Source: an uncultured Pelagibacteraceae bacterium
GTDB taxonomy: Bacteria; Pseudomonadota; Alphaproteobacteria; Pelagibacterales; Pelagibacteraceae
NCBI GenBank assembly: GCA_902547535.1
Contig: CACCOB010000002.1
Span: 1 to 64,000 of the forward strand
Length of the DNA stretch: 64,000 nt
Direction of reading: 5' to 3'
This document shows, in pieces, positions 60,225 through 64,000 of this stretch. The stretch's first letter is position 1. Each line of letters begins with the position of its first letter. The notes below the pieces were generated by a model. That model searched no databases. It had not been told where the DNA came from and saw only the letters and a program-made list of their open reading frames with translations. The position numbers and the translations under genes are program-made.

Positions 60225-60948
60225 TTTTGCTCCTTGATAACTTTAAAAAAACTTCCTCTAAATTTGTTCTTCCATGTTTTGTAATTAAATCATTAGGTTT
60301 ACCTTGGTCTATTATTTCACCATTTTTCATCATTAAAACAGATTTGCATAAACGTGTGACTTCATTCATATTATGAGAAGCTAATAGTATTGAAATTTTT
60401 TTTTCTTTTTTATATTCCTCCAAAAATGTTCTAACAAAATCACCTACCTCAGGGTCTAAAGATGCAGTTGGTTCGTCTAGCAGCAGTACTTTTGGTTCAT
60501 TAACTAGGGCTTTGGCTAAACTTACTCTGTTTTTTTGACCTGATGAAAGCTCCCCAGTAATACTGTTTAATAATTCAGCTATTCTAAGTTTTTCAGATAA
60601 ATACTCAATTCGTTCCTTGATATTTTGAACTTTATAAAGTTTTGAGTATACATATAAATTTTGTTTTACTGTAAGTTTTTTAGGAAGCTCAATATAAGGG
60701 GATATAAAATTAATAATTTCAAGAATTTCAATTCTATTTTCTTCAAGTTTAAGATTATTTATAAATATTTGACCACTTGTAGGCTTAAGCAAGCCTAGCA
60801 ACATTCCAATAGTTGTTGTTTTTCCAGATCCATTGGGACCAAGCAAGCCTAAAATTTCATCTTCATTCACATTAAATGATAAACCTTTTACAGCTTCTTT
60901 TTTTCCATAATTTTTTTTTATGTTTTTAACTTCAATTAATTTTTTCAT
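60211..60948 (-). CDS. ABC transporter ATP-binding protein
   Basis: The 245-residue ATPase has LLGPNGSGKTTTIGMLLG near residue 34 (Walker A), ELSSGQKNRVSLAKAL near residue 133 (signature, with LSSGQ) and PKVLLLDEPTASLDPEVG near residue 153 (Walker B and D-loop), then LASHNMNEVTRLC with the switch His. It belongs to the CcmA/DrrA-type ATPases of ABC-2 exporters. It overlaps both the permease gene (14 bp) and the Sua5 gene (4 bp). Confidence 0.95.
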   Translation of the reverse strand: MKKLIEVKNIKKNYGKKEAVKGLSFNVNEDEILGLLGPNGSGKTTTIGMLLGLLKPTSGQIFINNLKLEENRIEILEIINFISPYIELPKKLTVKQNLYVYSKLYKVQNIKERIEYLSEKLRIAELLNSITGELSSGQKNRVSLAKALVNEPKVLLLDEPTASLDPEVGDFVRTFLEEYKKEKKISILLASHNMNEVTRLCKSVLMMKNGEIIDQGKPNDLITKHGRTNLEEVFLKLSRSKSEFN

Positions 60949-61877
60949 TTTTTTGATGCTCTTAAAATTCTATCATTAATAGCTTCACCAATATTCTTAT
61001 TTGGTATTTTTTCAATAGCAATTTTTTTATACCCATATTTTTTTATTTTTCTTAAAGTTTTGTATAAATTTTTTGCTGCTTCTTTCAAATTTTTTGTTTT
61101 ACTTAAATAAAAATAATTTTTATTTTTTTTTTTCCTTTTTTTTATCAAAATAAAAGCTTCTCCATCATTATTTTTTTTGGCATTTAGTCTCATAGGGATA
61201 CCAGGAGAATAATGCAATTTACTGCTACCTGGCATTTTTACATTTACTTCTCTTTTTTGACTATTTTTTGATGATTTGATAAATTCATAAATTGTTTTAC
61301 TGCCTATACCCCCCAATCTAAGAATATTAGGCTTACCGACAAGATTTATTATAGTTGACTCCAAACCTACCTCTGAAGAGCCTCCTTCTAAAACAAATTT
61401 AATTTTATTCCCAAATTCATCAATTACGTCTTGTTTTGAAACTGGACTAATACTTGATGAAATATTTGCACTCGGAGCTGCGAGTGGATAATCAATTTTT
61501 TTTAACAATTTTCTTGTCAAATGATGACTTGGAAATCTTACTGCTACCAAATTTGATTTATTTGTGACTATTTTTGAAATTTTACTCGTCTTTTTAAGTT
61601 TCAAAACAAACGAAATTGCTCCTGGGCAAAATTTTTTGTAAAGTCTCCTGAAAACACTATTTAATTCACAATCCTTTTTTAATTGATTGATATTATGATA
61701 GTGAACAATTAGAGGATTACTACTAGGCCTTTTTTTTAATTTAAATATTTTTGAAACAGCCTTTTTCGAGTAGGCATTTGCAGCCAACCCATATACAGTT
61801 TCGGTGGGAATTGCTACACATTCATCATTATTCAAATATTTTATTGTTTTTTTGATATTTGAATCGTCAATTTTCAT
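60945..61877 (-). CDS. Threonylcarbamoyl-AMP synthase (Sua5/TsaC)
   Basis: The 310-residue protein has the YrdC domain at residues 10-195, with CVAIPTETVYGLAANAYS near residue 20, IFKLKKRPSSNPLIVHY near residue 42 and PLAAPSANISSSISPV near residue 132. A C-terminal Sua5-type domain (about 220-310) follows, after the linker MPGSSKLHYSPGIPM. It makes threonylcarbamoyl-AMP for t6A37 modification of ANN-reading tRNAs. The two-domain (Sua5) rather than one-domain (TsaC) form is seen. The C-terminal part is very Lys-rich. Confidence 0.93.
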   Translation of the reverse strand: MKIDDSNIKKTIKYLNNDECVAIPTETVYGLAANAYSKKAVSKIFKLKKRPSSNPLIVHYHNINQLKKDCELNSVFRRLYKKFCPGAISFVLKLKKTSKISKIVTNKSNLVAVRFPSHHLTRKLLKKIDYPLAAPSANISSSISPVSKQDVIDEFGNKIKFVLEGGSSEVGLESTIINLVGKPNILRLGGIGSKTIYEFIKSSKNSQKREVNVKMPGSSKLHYSPGIPMRLNAKKNNDGEAFILIKKRKKKNKNYFYLSKTKNLKEAAKNLYKTLRKIKKYGYKKIAIEKIPNKNIGEAINDRILRASKK

Positions 61878-61897
61878 ATAATATTACCAACTAATAT

Positions 61898-62152
61898 ATG
61901 AATGAAAAAAATTTGCTAGATGATATTACATCAAAATCTTTAAATGAGCTTACAGATTTAGCTGATAAAATTATTAAAAATTTGGAAAATGAAATAAATT
62001 TAGAAAACAAATCAGAGGATTATGCAAATTTAATTAAAATAAATAAACTTATAGAAAAAAAATTTCAAAAAAATTTTACAGAAATATCAAAAAAAACATA
62101 TTTTAAAATCAAAGAGATAAAATCAAAGAAAGATGGAAAAAAAACTAAATAG
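61898..62152 (+). CDS. xseB: Exodeoxyribonuclease VII small subunit (probable)
   Basis: The 84-residue, helical, charged protein has the pattern 'L..L..l..kIi..LEneinLe...e.Y..li' that XseB shows, followed by a second helix. Its place directly before ispA and dxs is the usual alphaproteobacterial xseB-ispA-dxs order. It would bind XseA and help degrade single-stranded DNA; xseA is not in the window. Similarity is modest, so the order of genes carries most of the weight. It overlaps ispA by 20 bp. Confidence 0.75.
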   Translation: MNEKNLLDDITSKSLNELTDLADKIIKNLENEINLENKSEDYANLIKINKLIEKKFQKNFTEISKKTYFKIKEIKSKKDGKKTK

Positions 62153-63002
62153 AATTGTTAAAAAAACTAATAATTATCTCTATAGATATTTTTCAAAAGA
62201 AAAAAAAACAGATTTAATCAAGCCAATGTTATATGGGCTTCTTCCTGGAGGAAAAAAGGTAAGATCAAAAATATTATTTGATGTTGGTTTAATATTTGAT
62301 CTAGATAAAAAAACTATCTTGCAAGTAGCTGCTGCAGTAGAATGTATTCATGCTTACTCACTCATTCATGATGATTTACCCTGTATGGATAATGATAATT
62401 TAAGGAGAGGTAAGTTGACAACCCATAAAAAATATAGTGAGTCGACAGCAATACTCGCCGGTAATTCTTTACTTACAATAGCTTTCCAAATTTTGAGTCA
62501 CAAAAACTTAAATCTAAGTGGAAAGAAGAAAATAAAATTAATAAACTTACTATCAGAGAGTTCTGGTCATGCAGGTATAGCTGGGGGTCAATTTCTAGAT
62601 TTAAGTTATGAGAAAATAAAAAAAAATAAAAGACAAATTATTGATATGCAAATTAAGAAAACTGGTAAACTTTTTAGTTTTTGTTGCGTGGCACCAATTA
62701 TTATGTCAGGTAAAATAAAATATGCAAACAAGTTTAATAAAATTGGAAATCAAATAGGCTTACTGTTCCAAATTGCTGATGATTTAATAGATTTAAAGGG
62801 AAAAACATCAAGTGTTGGAAAAAAAACTAGAAAAGATTTAAAAATGGGAAAAGCTACTTTAATAAGTTTACTAGGTACTAAAAATACTATTAAATACGCA
62901 AATAACCTGAAATTAAATATATTTAAAAGTTTAAATAAATTTGGAAAAAAAAGTAGAGATCTAAAAGAAACCATAAATTATATTTTAAGTAGAACAAAAT
63001 GA
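62133..63002 (+). CDS. ispA: Polyprenyl (farnesyl/geranyl) diphosphate synthase
   Basis: The 289-residue enzyme has [14 protein letters not shown] near residue 34, [26 protein letters not shown] in pieces ([24 protein letters not shown]) near residues 73-97 as the first Asp-rich motif DDLPCMDND, and [13 protein letters not shown] near residue 210 as the second (DDxxD). This is the FPP/GPP synthase type of bacteria. It supplies isoprenoid precursors for quinones and for undecaprenyl phosphate, the lipid carrier that the surface-glycan genes need. Confidence 0.95.
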   Translation: MEKKLNRIVKKTNNYLYRYFSKEKKTDLIKPMLYGLLPGGKKVRSKILFDVGLIFDLDKKTILQVAAAVECIHAYSLIHDDLPCMDNDNLRRGKLTTHKKYSESTAILAGNSLLTIAFQILSHKNLNLSGKKKIKLINLLSESSGHAGIAGGQFLDLSYEKIKKNKRQIIDMQIKKTGKLFSFCCVAPIIMSGKIKYANKFNKIGNQIGLLFQIADDLIDLKGKTSSVGKKTRKDLKMGKATLISLLGTKNTIKYANNLKLNIFKSLNKFGKKSRDLKETINYILSRTK

Positions 63003-64000
63003 GCAATAATTACAAATTTTTAAACAATGTCAATTTTCCAGGCGATATCAGAAAATTATCTCAATCTGAGATAAAAGTTTTGGCTGACGAGGTAAGACAT
63101 GAATTAATTGAAGTTGTTTCAGAAACTGGTGGGCACCTAGGAGCTGGTCTTGGAGTTGTAGAGCTCACTGTGGTTTTGCATTATATATTTAATACTCCAC
63201 ATGATAAATTAATTTGGGATGTTGGGCACCAAACCTATCCTCATAAAATATTAACTGGTAGAAAAAATAAAATTAGAACACTAAGAAAAGGGAAGGGATT
63301 ATCTGGTTTTACAAAAAGATCAGAAAGTGAGTATGATCCTTTCGGCGCTGCTCATAGTTCAACTTCTATATCTTCAGCATTAGGAATGGCTGTTGCTAAT
63401 AAATTGTCAAATAAATCTGATAATGTAATTGCGGTCATAGGTGATGGAGCGATAAGTGCTGGTATGGCATATGAGGCAATGAACAACGCAGGAGAAAGTA
63501 AGACTAAAATGATAGTCGTTTTAAACGATAATGACATGTCAATTGCAAAACCTGTTGGAGCAATGAGAAAGTATCTTGCAAAAATTCTGTCTGGTAAAAT
63601 TTATTTTAGTTTTAGAGAGACATTAAAATTAATCATATCTGCCTTCTCAAAAAGATTTAAAAACAAAGCAGGAAAAGCTGAGGATTTTTTAAGATCTGCA
63701 GTTACTGGTGGTACTTTATTTAATTCCATGGGATTTTATTACATTGGGCCAATAGATGGACATGATATTGATACAATGGTTTCTGTATTTAAAAATGCAA
63801 AAGAAATTAATTATGATGGTCCAATTTTAGTTCATGTAAAAACTAAAAAAGGAAAAGGTTATAAATTCGCTGAAAAATCAGAAGATAAATTCCATGGAGT
63901 TTCAAAATTTAATGTAAAAACAGGAGAACAGATAAAGTCTTCATCTAATGCACCATCATATACAAAAGTATTTGCTAACACTTTAATCAAGCATGCTGAA
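62999..64000 (+). CDS. dxs: 1-deoxy-D-xylulose-5-phosphate synthase, 3'-truncated by window edge
   Basis: The first 334 residues are visible; the gene continues past the window. It has [23 protein letters not shown] near residue 40 (63116-63184), [17 protein letters not shown] near residue 71, [15 protein letters not shown] near residue 117, [20 protein letters not shown] near residue 145 (ThDP-Mg site GDG...N) and YIGPIDGHD near residue 248. It condenses pyruvate and glyceraldehyde-3-phosphate, starting the MEP isoprenoid route. The ATG overlaps the ispA stop as ATGA. Confidence 0.96.
   Translation, partial: MSNNYKFLNNVNFPGDIRKLSQSEIKVLADEVRHELIEVVSETGGHLGAGLGVVELTVVLHYIFNTPHDKLIWDVGHQTYPHKILTGRKNKIRTLRKGKGLSGFTKRSESEYDPFGAAHSSTSISSALGMAVANKLSNKSDNVIAVIGDGAISAGMAYEAMNNAGESKTKMIVVLNDNDMSIAKPVGAMRKYLAKILSGKIYFSFRETLKLIISAFSKRFKNKAGKAEDFLRSAVTGGTLFNSMGFYYIGPIDGHDIDTMVSVFKNAKEINYDGPILVHVKTKKGKGYKFAEKSEDKFHGVSKFNVKTGEQIKSSSNAPSYTKVFANTLIKHAE

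Noticed and set aside
1-64000. CRISPR arrays or riboswitches (glycine, SAM, TPP) known from SAR11
   Set aside because: No regularly spaced repeats and no recognisable riboswitch core were found in the few short intergenic gaps.

Overview
The window looks like a stretch of chromosome from a streamlined marine alphaproteobacterium of the SAR11 clade (Candidatus Pelagibacter or a close relative). The evidence is very high A+T content, intergenic gaps of a few bases (the longest gene-free stretch is about 100 bp), many TTG starts, alphaproteobacterial gene orders (tolQRAB-pal-cpoB-tilS-ftsH-folP-glmM and xseB-ispA-dxs), and a 5S rRNA gene standing directly after a long island of surface-polysaccharide genes. 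That last arrangement is known from Ca. P. ubique, where hypervariable region 2 separates the 16S-23S genes from the 5S gene. I infer that 1-28453 is the right-hand part of that island; the 23S gene would lie to the left, outside the window.

Region 1 (1-28453) is the accessory island. It encodes glycosyltransferases (several GT4, two GT2, and membrane GT-C-like proteins), nucleotide-sugar enzymes (a dTDP-glucose dehydratase-like protein, GDP-mannose 4,6-dehydratase, a TviB/WbpA-like UDP-sugar dehydrogenase and several SDR epimerases), a WecA-like initiating phosphotransferase, an EpsG-like and an O-antigen-ligase-like membrane protein, a possible chain-length regulator, a HisH/HisF/WbpG sugar-amidation set, and a terminal module of a kinase-like/methyltransferase fusion, a membrane sulfatase-like protein and a 62-residue membrane protein. 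Together these would build, modify and perhaps export an O-antigen or capsule-like glycan. Most genes run on the + strand with overlapping ends. Four single genes are inverted among them, which suggests mosaic assembly.

Region 2 (28454-33003) starts the conserved backbone: 5S rRNA, rpmJ (8 nt behind it), the three-gene proton-translocating transhydrogenase, a transaldolase-family gene, and a lone FkbM-like gene on the minus strand.

Region 3 (33020-41260, all minus strand) holds initiator tRNA-fMet, rpsU, a TrcR/DUF1013 regulator, rpmE, suhB, efp, thiE and a carbon-metabolism run tkt-gap-pgk-fba.

Region 4 (41314-57423, + strand) holds a coiled-coil gene plus zapA, 5-FCL, a YmdB phosphodiesterase, yebC, a divergent ruvC, the complete Tol-Pal system with cpoB, tilS, ftsH, folP, glmM, thiD and purA. 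Region 5 (57420-64000) holds rpoH, rluD, tRNA-Arg(UCG), a two-gene ABC exporter, a Sua5/TsaC enzyme, xseB, ispA and the 5' part of dxs.

No transposase, integrase, CRISPR array or phage module was seen, and no stretch over 300 bases lacks a gene. Points that most deserve a second look are the fused tandem glycosyltransferase, the HisF-like protein that has lost a cyclase catalytic aspartate, the kinase-like/methyltransferase plus sulfatase-like module, a possible AUU start codon for rpsU, the rpsU-tRNA-fMet-fkbM arrangement, and a phage-type RuvC standing where ruvA, ruvB and ybgC would be expected but are missing.
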